The notes under the pieces were generated by a model that worked only from the letters and a program-made list of their open reading frames with translations, searched no databases and was not told where the DNA came from. Shown here in pieces: positions 52,453-60,229 of a stretch of DNA of 64,000 nt. The stretch's first letter is position 1. Every line of letters starts with the position of its first letter. Source of the DNA: Polyangium sp. 15x6 (GTDB lineage: Bacteria; Myxococcota_A; Polyangia; Polyangiales; Polyangiaceae); the NCBI RefSeq assembly GCF_029960785.1, contig NZ_JASBQE010000002.1:248001-312000 (forward strand), in the 5' to 3' direction. The position numbers and the translations under genes were made by a program.

Positions 52453-55400
52453 ATGGGCCGTAAAAAACCCGAGGATGCGGGCGGGACCGAGGCGCGCCGC
52501 GCCCTTTCCGCCGAGGCGCCGTTCACGCTCACGTTGCTCGACGTTGGGGAACAACCCTACGGCGATGCAGTGCTCTGCCGCTTCGGCGACACCTCTATCA
52601 TGATCGACGGGGCCCACCCCGCCAATCACCGGCGGAAAGACGGACACCGCTCGATTCAGGAGCAGATCAAGCCGCTCCTGCCGCAGCGAGGTCGCGCATC
52701 CGTGGTGACCCTTCTCATCGTCTCTCATGCGCATCAGGATCACATCGGGTGCCTGCCGCGGCTCGTGCGCGACGGGCACCTCGTCGCCGAATGGGCGCTC
52801 GTGGCGCATCCGGAGCTCGGCTGGGGCAACGTGGGCAGGGAACGCGCGGCGCCGGAGGTATCGCCCTCCGCGCTCCGGATCGCGGCGGCCCTGCGCGAGG
52901 AGCCGCAAGAGTTCGACGACGCCGGCGAGGAGAGCGCGTTCCTCGAAGAGGCGCAGCGCATGGACGACGAGTACCGCGAGATGCTGAATACGCTGGCCCG
53001 CAAAGGAACGCGGGTCATTCCGTTTTTGGGGAGCGACGACCCCGCGGTCCGGCCGCTCGTGGAGGCGCTCGCGCGCGGCGGGGTTTCCCTGAAGCTCCTC
53101 GGCCCGACCCGAAAACACGTCGCCGCCTGCGCGGAGGGCATCTCCGGGGGTCTGGAGACGATGAGCGTCGAAATCGAGAAAGTGCTCGCGGCCGAGAGCA
53201 CCGGGAGCCCCGACGAGGAGACCGACGAGGCCAAAGAGGCGCGTGAGCTCGAGGTTTACCGCAGGTTCGCCTCGCGTTTCGCCTCCGAGGACGAGGAGGC
53301 CGGGGAGGTCGAGGAGGCGGGAATTCCCCGCGTATCGAAGTTCGTGAACCTCCAGAGCTCGGTGCTGACCTTCGCATATCAAGGCAAGAAGCTCCTGTTC
53401 ACCGGGGATATGCAGCTCGCGGATCCGCAAACCACGGACCCCACGGTGCTCGCTGGGATGAAGAAGATCCTCGGGGCCATCCGGAAGGACGCTCCCTACG
53501 ACTTCGTGAAGCTGTCGCATCACGGGAGCGACAACGGAATCAGCGCAGAGCTCCTCGAGCTCATGGGGAATCCCCGATTGCTCGGCATATGCGCCGGCGA
53601 AAAGAGCAAGCGGCACCCGAACGCGAGGACGATCGATCTCATGAAGAAGACACGCGCCAAGCGCGACCTGCGCTGGGCGCGGACCGACAAGAACGGGCTC
53701 ACGACGATCCGCTTCGACGAGGGCGAGCCGGCCGTGGACGTGTCCTGCGGTCGCATCAACGACGCGAGCCCGCCGAGAGGCGCGAGACGATCGGAAACGG
53801 CGGACATGGCCGAGGCGGACATGGCCGAGGCGGATATGGACGAGGCGGATATGGACGAGGCAGACATGGACGAGGCGGACATGGACGAGACAGAATCGCG
53901 CGCACGTGGAAAGCCGGTCGCTTCCGGGCCGTGCGTCGGGTCTGCCCCGGAGAACGGGGACGAGACCACCGTCGAATCTGCCGAGGAGCGAGGGGAGGAG
54001 AGCAACGTCGCTCCCTTGGAGGGAGTCCTGGAGTTCGTACCTGGGTATCGGCGCGCCAGCGGGGTCGCCGCCGAGGTCCAGCCCGGGCTCGAAACGGGCG
54101 CTGCGCCCTCCGACCCTGTCCTGCGCCCCGCCAGGCACACGGGGGAGGAAGCCGCGGTCGCGATCGAGGCCGCGTCCGAGCCGGAGACCATGTTCGACCC
54201 AGCCTACCTGGCCCCCATCACGGCGACCGAGACCATCATCGGCGGCGTCGACGATCGGCGGCTCATCACCCCGACGACGGCGCTGCCCTGGCGCGCGATC
54301 TGCTCGTTGCGCATGACCAGCGCAGATGGAAAGCGTTTCATCGGCACGGGCTGGCTCATCAATCCGCGTACCGTCGTCACGGCGGGGCATTGCGTCTATT
54401 CCCACGCCTTCGGGGGCTTCATGAAATCCGTGGAGGTCACCCCGGCGCTCGATTCCGACGCGAGGCCGTTCGGCTCGGTGGTGGGGAAGAAGTTCCGCGC
54501 CGCGGAGGGGTGGATCAAGGACAAGTCGTCGGAGTACGATTACGGCGTCATCCTGCTCGACGAGCCCATCAGGCTCGAAAGTGGCTTCTTCGTGCCCATG
54601 CCGGCGTCGAACACGGAGCTCGAGGGCGTCCTCGCGAACATCGCGGGGTACCCTTCGGATCGAGAGCTCGGCCGGCGCCTCTTCTTCCACGCGCGAAAGC
54701 TCCAGAACATCGGGACGCGGCGGGTCCAGTACGACATCGATACGTTCGGCGGTCAGAGCGGCAGCCCGGTGTGGGTCACGCTCCGGAATGGGAAGCGCAT
54801 CGTGGCGGCGATCCACACGAACGGCACCACGCCCAGCGTGAAGTTCAACTCGGGGACGCGGATCACCGCCGAAGTGCTCCGCAACCTGACGAAATGGGCA
54901 GCGGAGGCGGGGGCGGAGACGCCGAATCCGCGGAGGCGACGCGCGCCGCGCAGAGAAGAGGCGCCCGCGACGGAGAGCGCAGGGGAACGGCCGCGGGAGC
55001 GTACGGCGACGATGCTCAGGGGCCGGGTCATCGACCGGCAACGACGCCCCATCGCTGGCGCGACCGTCGCGATCAGCACAGGCGACGCGCCCTATCCCGA
55101 GGTCGCCGCGATCTCGGCGGAGGACGGCTCCTTCACGCTGCCGATCACGAGGTCGGGGCGTTACGGGGTGGAGGCATTTTCGCCGCGAGGCAGAGGCGCC
55201 ACCACGACCACCGTCGCAGGGGACGAGACGAGCAACGCGACCATCATGCTCGACTCGGAGAGAGAGGACACGACGAACGAAACCGTGGCAGCGCCGCCGA
55301 AAGCTCCGCTGCATGGGATGTCACTCCCGGGGACCGGCATGAAACGCGGCGTCAAGAGCGCGGCCGTGACGCAGCTCCAGAATGCGCTGGTGAAGCTCGG

Positions 55401-55602
55401 CCACATGACGAAGGCCCAGGTGAATGCAGACCGGGGCACGTTCGGCGAGCGAACCGAGGCGGCGCTGAAGAAGTTCCAGGCCAAACACGGCGTGCCAGCC
55501 ACGGGCACCTACGGCCCGAGGACGCGCGCGGCCTTCGCCAAGCTCGGCGCGAAGGTGGCCAAAGCGTCCAAGCCCAGCCGCCCAGCGCGCGGCGGCGTAT
55601 AG
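52453..55602 (+). CDS. Modular protein: metallo-beta-lactamase, protease, PG-binding
   Basis: The 1049-residue protein joins parts rarely seen together. Residues about 28-425 are a metallo-beta-lactamase domain of ComEC/Rec2 type (HAHQDH at 92-97, FTGDMQ with Asp319, SHHGSDN with His356-357). Six EADM(A/D) repeats (450-479) and an LEFVPGYRR motif (526) lead to a trypsin/V8-like protease with His646 in TAGHC, Asp696 in YDYGVILLD and Ser769 in GGQSGSP. A carboxypeptidase-regulatory-like beta domain (about 855-935) and a peptidoglycan-binding domain (about 962-1030) close it. No signal peptide or membrane helix is present. The neighbouring gene at 57175 shares the central core. I infer a toxin- or effector-like role but cannot prove it. 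Confidence 0.85.
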   Translation: MGRKKPEDAGGTEARRALSAEAPFTLTLLDVGEQPYGDAVLCRFGDTSIMIDGAHPANHRRKDGHRSIQEQIKPLLPQRGRASVVTLLIVSHAHQDHIGCLPRLVRDGHLVAEWALVAHPELGWGNVGRERAAPEVSPSALRIAAALREEPQEFDDAGEESAFLEEAQRMDDEYREMLNTLARKGTRVIPFLGSDDPAVRPLVEALARGGVSLKLLGPTRKHVAACAEGISGGLETMSVEIEKVLAAESTGSPDEETDEAKEARELEVYRRFASRFASEDEEAGEVEEAGIPRVSKFVNLQSSVLTFAYQGKKLLFTGDMQLADPQTTDPTVLAGMKKILGAIRKDAPYDFVKLSHHGSDNGISAELLELMGNPRLLGICAGEKSKRHPNARTIDLMKKTRAKRDLRWARTDKNGLTTIRFDEGEPAVDVSCGRINDASPPRGARRSETADMAEADMAEADMDEADMDEADMDEADMDETESRARGKPVASGPCVGSAPENGDETTVESAEERGEESNVAPLEGVLEFVPGYRRASGVAAEVQPGLETGAAPSDPVLRPARHTGEEAAVAIEAASEPETMFDPAYLAPITATETIIGGVDDRRLITPTTALPWRAICSLRMTSADGKRFIGTGWLINPRTVVTAGHCVYSHAFGGFMKSVEVTPALDSDARPFGSVVGKKFRAAEGWIKDKSSEYDYGVILLDEPIRLESGFFVPMPASNTELEGVLANIAGYPSDRELGRRLFFHARKLQNIGTRRVQYDIDTFGGQSGSPVWVTLRNGKRIVAAIHTNGTTPSVKFNSGTRITAEVLRNLTKWAAEAGAETPNPRRRRAPRREEAPATESAGERPRERTATMLRGRVIDRQRRPIAGATVAISTGDAPYPEVAAISAEDGSFTLPITRSGRYGVEAFSPRGRGATTTTVAGDETSNATIMLDSEREDTTNETVAAPPKAPLHGMSLPGTGMKRGVKSAAVTQLQNALVKLGHMTKAQVNADRGTFGERTEAALKKFQAKHGVPATGTYGPRTRAAFAKLGAKVAKASKPSRPARGGV
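53800..53889 (+). repeat. Six 15-bp repeats encoding EADM(A/D)
   Basis: Six tandem 15-bp units give an acidic, methionine-bearing linker between the metallo-beta-lactamase and protease regions. Two units carry Ala and four carry Asp at the last position. Confidence 0.85.
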
Positions 55603-55623
55603 CTCGCTGAGCTGGGGCCGCCG

Positions 55624-55928
55624 CGCCGGGGCGCCGCCCCGGACCCCGCGGGGGCTGTTCGCCCCTCGACCCGAACCAGGGCAAGCCCTGGACCTCAGGT
55701 GGAAGAACTGCGCTCCGCGCAGTTCTTCCAACGGGCCCGTTGAGCCGCGTTGCCAGTCGAAAGGGCAGCGCGGCTGTTTCGGTTGGCAGGATCGTCGCCG
55801 GTCTTGACTCGGCCTGTTCGATGAACTGCGCATCGCGCAGTTCATCGACCCCGGGTCCAGCGCTTGCGCTGGTCCGGGTCCAGGGGCGGATAGCCCCGGT
55901 GGGGCCTGGGGCAACGCCCCAGCGCGGC
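55624..55928. repeat. Dispersed bipartite palindromic element, copy H (full)
   Basis: It lies between two convergent genes. The left stem is 55701-55713 with 55717-55729 (loop TCC), and the right stem is 55819-55831 with 55835-55847 (loop ATC). It is very close to copy B in the left half and to copy C in the right half. Confidence 0.9.
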
Positions 55929-56014
55929 GGCTCCCAGATGAGACCAATGCTCAGACGAAGGCGCGCCCTCCCCGGGTATGGGGGGGCGCGCCTTCGTGTG
56001 CGCGGGCTTCAGGC

Positions 56015-56749
56015 TCAGCGGATCTGCCGCCCGAAGGCCCAGACGAGGCCGACAATCACGCTCGTCCACCCCACGAACGGGACGGCCTTCGAGGCGACCT
56101 TGGCCACCGCCTTGGCGGCAGCCTTGGCGCCGACCCGCTTCGCGAGTGCCTTCCGGAACTTGCTCGAGCGCATCGCGTTCAGGACCTTCTTCAAGGGCTT
56201 CTTGGCTTTCGCGAAGCGCCTCCCCTTGAGGTGACCGAGTAGCGCCTGCCAGTTCTTCTTGTCCGCCGCCTCCACCGCAAAGATGATTGCGGTGACCATG
56301 CCCGGTTCGATGCCGAGCGCGGAGACGAGCTTCGCGGCCACGATTGTCACCAGGCTCTTGGGCGGGACCCCAGCCTCGGCCGTTGCGCCCTCCTGGGCAG
56401 CTTCGGTGGCGGCGGCCTCGTTCGCGAGGAAAGCCTCGAAGGTGGGGAAAGAAAAGTCAGGGGCCACCTCATCTTCGCCCTCGCCGGCCTCGGCGGCGGC
56501 CACGTGGCTCCCGGCGCGGGCGGCGGCCTCCTTGGCCAGCTGGTTGATCTCCGCGCAATGCGCGAAGATCGCCTTGACAATCGTCTCGCTCGGCACCGAT
56601 TTGCCAGGCATGAGCTTCTCGAGGTCGGCGACCCGCGTTTTCAGCACGAGTTCGAGGCCCTCCAGCTCGCTCCGCTCGAGCACCTCGGTCACGAACTCAT
56701 ACGCCGCTTCCGCCGTGGACTCGGTTTTTTTTGATTGCTTTGCTGCCAT
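56015..56749 (-). CDS. Unknown protein with basic region and C-terminal helix
   Basis: The 244-residue protein starts at ATG 56749 after a strong GGAGGGAAGG ribosome site. The N-terminal half is soluble and helical, with an acidic Glu/Asp/Ala stretch (about 90-100). The second half is Lys/Ala-rich (AKKPLKKVLNAMRSSKFRKAL, KRVGAKAAAKAVAKVASKA) and ends in a hydrophobic segment VPFVGWTSVIVGLVWAF. That tail resembles membrane-inserting peptides such as bacteriocins, but this is only a look-alike. It lies between the two modular protease genes and could be a partner, an immunity factor or unrelated. Confidence 0.65.
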   Translation of the reverse strand: MAAKQSKKTESTAEAAYEFVTEVLERSELEGLELVLKTRVADLEKLMPGKSVPSETIVKAIFAHCAEINQLAKEAAARAGSHVAAAEAGEGEDEVAPDFSFPTFEAFLANEAAATEAAQEGATAEAGVPPKSLVTIVAAKLVSALGIEPGMVTAIIFAVEAADKKNWQALLGHLKGRRFAKAKKPLKKVLNAMRSSKFRKALAKRVGAKAAAKAVAKVASKAVPFVGWTSVIVGLVWAFGRQIR

Positions 56750-56838
56750 GACCTTCCCTCCTCCGTGTATCGCGCGCTATGCGTCCCCTTCTTTCGGACC
56801 CATCATGGTTCGCGGTCTTCGGGGCCGACAAACCAGCT

Positions 56839-57144
56839 TCATGGCATTTCGTTGGGTTCCCGGTGCGGCCCGTCAATCCGTGCGGGGCCACCCCGCAGAC
56901 AACGTCTCACCGTATTGCGGGCGACCTTCAGCTCTCGCGCGATCCGCTCGGCACCCGAGTCGCGGGCCGCCAGATCGCGGATCTGCCGGATGATCTCCGG
57001 CTCCACGATATCCCACACCTCCGCGACCGGAGGTGTCTTCTCCCAGCGTTTGTCCCCCTGTCCATTTTGCGATGGATGGCGAGGTCCTCGCTTGCGCGTC
57101 TTTTGAATGAAACTAAATATCGTTCGAGGCGGGTCGAGAAACAA
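56839..57144 (-). pseudogene. IS21-family transposase (IstA) N-terminal remnant
   Basis: The frame of about 100 codons contains VWDIVEPEIIRQIRDLA and GAERIARELKVARNTVRRCL, the helix-turn-helix N-terminus of IS21 IstA proteins. Full IstA has about 500 residues with a DDE core. Here the frame stops soon after the HTH and no IstB follows, so it is a truncated relic. The first start codon available is a TTG; a GTG nearer the HTH (in EVWDIVEPE) is more natural. It lies just upstream of the second modular protease gene. Confidence 0.7.
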
Positions 57145-57174
57145 GGGGACGAAATTCAGAGAAGGGGAATTCTC

Positions 57175-59172
57175 ATGAACAGGAATCGTCGTCGAGCCGT
57201 GGCCACCGAGGGAAGCCGCGTGACCGGCGGTGACGAGATTTCCCGGAGCGAGGACGGGCCCAGGCCGTGTGCCCCTGCGACCGAGACGGGCACCAGGAAG
57301 CCCACGAGCCTGATCGAGTACGTGCCAGGGTACCAGCGGCCAAGGGGGGAGGCCGCCGCGCCCATGTCACGCCTGCCCGGGAGGCGCGTGGAGGAGACGC
57401 CTGACAGGTTTCTCGTGCCCGAGCGGTTCGCGCGGGAGGGGGCCATGCTTTTGCGGGAGCCGACGGTCACGCCGGCGCCGACGTTCACGATGGAGCCGGA
57501 GAATGGGGGCGCCGGGACCGTCATCCACGCAGTACCGGTCGCCCTATTCGGCGACGATGATCGGGTCCTGGTCTCCCCGACCGACGTGGAGCCGTTTCGA
57601 GCCATCTGCGCGCTGCGGCTCACCGGCACCAATGGCGCCCCGACCATCGGTACGGGGTGGCTCATCGATTCGCGCACCGTCATCACGGCGGGGCATTGCG
57701 TGTACGACTGCCAGAAGATGGGCGGATGGGCGGTCTCCGCGGAGGTGATCCCGGCGCTCGATGCGAGCCGGCGGCCCTTCGGCTCCGTCAGAGCGACCCG
57801 GTTCCGAACGGTGTCGGCGTGGCTCATGCGCCGCTTCCGGGAGTACGATTACGGCGCGATCCTCCTCGACGAGCCCGTCCAGCTCGAAGAAGGCTTCTTC
57901 GTGCCCGAGGCGCTCTCGGATGCGGCGCTCACGGGCATCCTCGCCAATATCGCGGGATATCCGGAGAATCGCGAGAATGCCACCCGCATTTTCTTCCACG
58001 CGCGGGAGCTGCGGGACACCTCCGCCCGTCTCGTCCAGTACGACATCGACACGTATGGCGGGCAGAGCGGCGCCCCGGTATGGGTTACGCGGCCGGACGG
58101 GAGGCGCACCGTGGTCGGGATCCACACGAGCGGCCCCGATTGGCCCATCCGCTGGAACTTCGGGGTGCGCATCACGGCCGAGGTGCTCGAGAACCTGCGG
58201 CGGTGGTCGGAGGAGGCGGCGACGCCCCGGCGGCGCAGGTTACCGGCCCCCACCCGGGGAGCCTCGGCTCCCGCGAGCTCGGCGGAGAGCGCGACGCTCG
58301 AGGCCGGGACGACGACCAGGGAGATCACGGGCAAGGTGGTCGACGCGGCAATGCGCCCGCTCGCCGACGTCACGGTCACGATCTCCAGCCAGGGCGCTCC
58401 CACGATTGCCACGACCTCGACGGAGGACGGCTCGTTTTCGTTGCCGATGGCAAAACCCGGGCGTCATGCGCTGAAAGCGTTCTCCAGCCGGGGGGCGAGC
58501 ACCAAGACCGTGACGAGCGAGCAAGAGGGCCCTGTCACGCTGGTGATCGAATCGCAGCCCGAGGCCCCGACGGGCGGCACCGAGGCGGGCGTGGTGAAGC
58601 CCGCCGCCGCGCCCGTGAAGAAGCCCGCGAAGAAGCCTGCGGTGCGGGCCGGGGTCACGCTGGCCGAGCTCAGGGCCATCATGCCTCGACTCCCTGTCGG
58701 GCGGGCCCGCGCGTGCTTGCCACACCTCAACAAGGCCATGAAGGAGGCGGCCATCACCACGAAGAAGCGGATCGCCGCGTTCCTCGCGCAACTGGCGCAC
58801 GAGAGTGGGGAGCTCCGCCATTTCGAGGAGCTCGGCACCGGCAAGTCTTACGAGGGGCGCAAGGATCTCGGAAACGTCCGCCCCGGCGACGGCCCCCGCT
58901 TCAAGGGCCGTGGCCCGATCCAGATCACGGGCCGCAGCAATTACCGCGCCGCGGGCAAGGCGCTCGGCATCGACCTGGAGAAAAACCCGAAATGCGCAGC
59001 CCGCCTCGACGTGGGATTCCGCATTGCAGGGTGGTTCTGGAAGAGCCGCAAGCTGAACGCGCTCGCGGACCGGGGCGACTTCAAGAAGATCACGTACCGG
59101 ATCAACGGCGGATACAGGGGGCTCGCGCGCCGGAGGGTATACTACCAGCGCGCCCTGCGCGTCCTCGGCTGA
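57175..59172 (+). CDS. Modular protein: trypsin-like protease plus GH19 lysin
   Basis: The 665-residue protein starts at ATG 57175 after AAGGGGA. It carries an IEYVPGYQR motif at about 47-55 and a trypsin/V8-like protease with His174 (TAGHC), Asp225 (YDYGAILLD) and Ser298 (GGQSGAP). A carboxypeptidase-regulatory-like domain (about 383-450) and a Lys/Pro/Ala linker follow. The C-terminal GH19 chitinase/endolysin domain has Glu543 in LAQLAHESGEL, then YEGRKDLGN and KGRGPIQITGRSNY. The protease and beta domain closely match the gene at 52453, but the ends differ. There is no signal peptide. It should cut cell-wall glycan after release by protease processing (inference). Confidence 0.87.
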   Translation: MNRNRRRAVATEGSRVTGGDEISRSEDGPRPCAPATETGTRKPTSLIEYVPGYQRPRGEAAAPMSRLPGRRVEETPDRFLVPERFAREGAMLLREPTVTPAPTFTMEPENGGAGTVIHAVPVALFGDDDRVLVSPTDVEPFRAICALRLTGTNGAPTIGTGWLIDSRTVITAGHCVYDCQKMGGWAVSAEVIPALDASRRPFGSVRATRFRTVSAWLMRRFREYDYGAILLDEPVQLEEGFFVPEALSDAALTGILANIAGYPENRENATRIFFHARELRDTSARLVQYDIDTYGGQSGAPVWVTRPDGRRTVVGIHTSGPDWPIRWNFGVRITAEVLENLRRWSEEAATPRRRRLPAPTRGASAPASSAESATLEAGTTTREITGKVVDAAMRPLADVTVTISSQGAPTIATTSTEDGSFSLPMAKPGRHALKAFSSRGASTKTVTSEQEGPVTLVIESQPEAPTGGTEAGVVKPAAAPVKKPAKKPAVRAGVTLAELRAIMPRLPVGRARACLPHLNKAMKEAAITTKKRIAAFLAQLAHESGELRHFEELGTGKSYEGRKDLGNVRPGDGPRFKGRGPIQITGRSNYRAAGKALGIDLEKNPKCAARLDVGFRIAGWFWKSRKLNALADRGDFKKITYRINGGYRGLARRRVYYQRALRVLG

Positions 59173-59389
59173 TCGGGGGCAAACCGCAAGCGGGGGGGAG
59201 ACTGCCACGCCGAAGCGTCGGAGCGCGGCCTGTACTGCGGCGAGCTCGCGCGGCTTCGGACGAGTGGGCCTCATCGGACAGCGCCTTTGGCCATCGAGAT
59301 CAGCCGTCTCTACCCGTTGTCGTTTTTCTTTGCTCGGCTCGTGCACCGAGGGTGAAATGCCTGACGGTGACGCCGCCGACGGCTCGTCG

Positions 59390-59998
59390 TCACCGCCCGG
59401 GCGAACCTCCCCCGAGCCGCTCGCCTAGCCATGACGACAGCCACTCCATCTCGCCGCGCCTCGACTCGGCGAGATATCGACAAACCGCCACCACGTCCGG
59501 CTCCGTCGCGCTCTCGGCGCACGCCTCCGCCTCGGCCAGCATGCTCGCGTGAGCATTCAAGATTCCCTGGAGCATGTCCCGCTCGCTGCCGTCACCTCGC
59601 GCGATCGGGGTCGCCGGTATCGCGGCGCCCCCGAACGTGTCCTGGGGCAGCACCGGCAGCGTCGTCCCGGGGTGCCCGCGACGTGGATGACGCTCGGGGG
59701 GATCACCGGGCAACGCTGGGAGCGTCGCGCCAGGGATCCCGACGCCTGGGGTCCCACGAGGTGGCGGCGACAGGATCACGCCGCTATCGTCATTGCCATT
59801 GCCCGCGCCATTGCCAGGCAGGCGCTCTCCACGCTCCCCCGCTCCGGCTGAGCGCCCCATGACGGCTCCTGGCGGTACGTCCGGCCGCCTGGTCCCTGGC
59901 GACCGCGGAGGCAGCTCGCTCCCATCCTCCTCGCCGCAGGCCCCGAGCGCGACGAGCGCGACGAGCCCAACCGCGATGCCCCACCCTCTCCGCGCCAT
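59390..59998 (-). CDS. Small lipoprotein with C-terminal helical domain
   Basis: The 202-residue protein starts at ATG 59998. The signal peptide ends in LGAC. A long disordered Pro/Gly region follows (GERLPGNGAGNGNDD, repeats of PGATLP and PGTTLP). The last 60 residues form a helical domain (ILNAHASMLAEAEACAESATEPDVVAVCRYLAESRRGEMEWL) that loosely resembles DUF305-type metal-binding helices. I cannot assign a function. It is convergent with the GH19-protease gene, 217 bp away, with nothing evident between them. Half copy I of the repeat lies upstream. Confidence 0.7.
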   Translation of the reverse strand: MARRGWGIAVGLVALVALGACGEEDGSELPPRSPGTRRPDVPPGAVMGRSAGAGERGERLPGNGAGNGNDDSGVILSPPPRGTPGVGIPGATLPALPGDPPERHPRRGHPGTTLPVLPQDTFGGAAIPATPIARGDGSERDMLQGILNAHASMLAEAEACAESATEPDVVAVCRYLAESRRGEMEWLSSWLGERLGGGSPGR

Positions 59999-60066
59999 GC
60001 TCCACCCCCGCGGCGTGCCGTGCACGGCGGATACCAGCGCGTGTCCTGTTCGCCCCGCTCGCCCTC

Positions 60067-60198
60067 GCCGGTCTTGACCCGGCCTGCTCGATGAACTGCG
60101 CATCGCGCAGTTCATCGACCCCGAGTCCAGCGCTTGCGCTGGTCCGGGTCCAGGGGCGGACAGCCCCGGTGGGGCCTGGGGCAACGCCCCAGCGCAGC
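60067..60198. repeat. Dispersed palindromic element, copy I (right half only)
   Basis: Only the right half is present: stem 60089-60101 with 60105-60117 (loop ATC), CCAGCGC/GCGCTGG hairpin and the GGGGC/GCCCC end. It lies between two tandem minus-strand genes. Confidence 0.87.
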
Positions 60199-60229
60199 GC
60201 CCCTAGATGCCCCCATGCTCCGTCTAGAA

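Noticed and set aside
57175-59172. Prophage, suggested by the GH19 endolysin domain
   Set aside because: No other phage genes are nearby and the lysin is fused to a protease.
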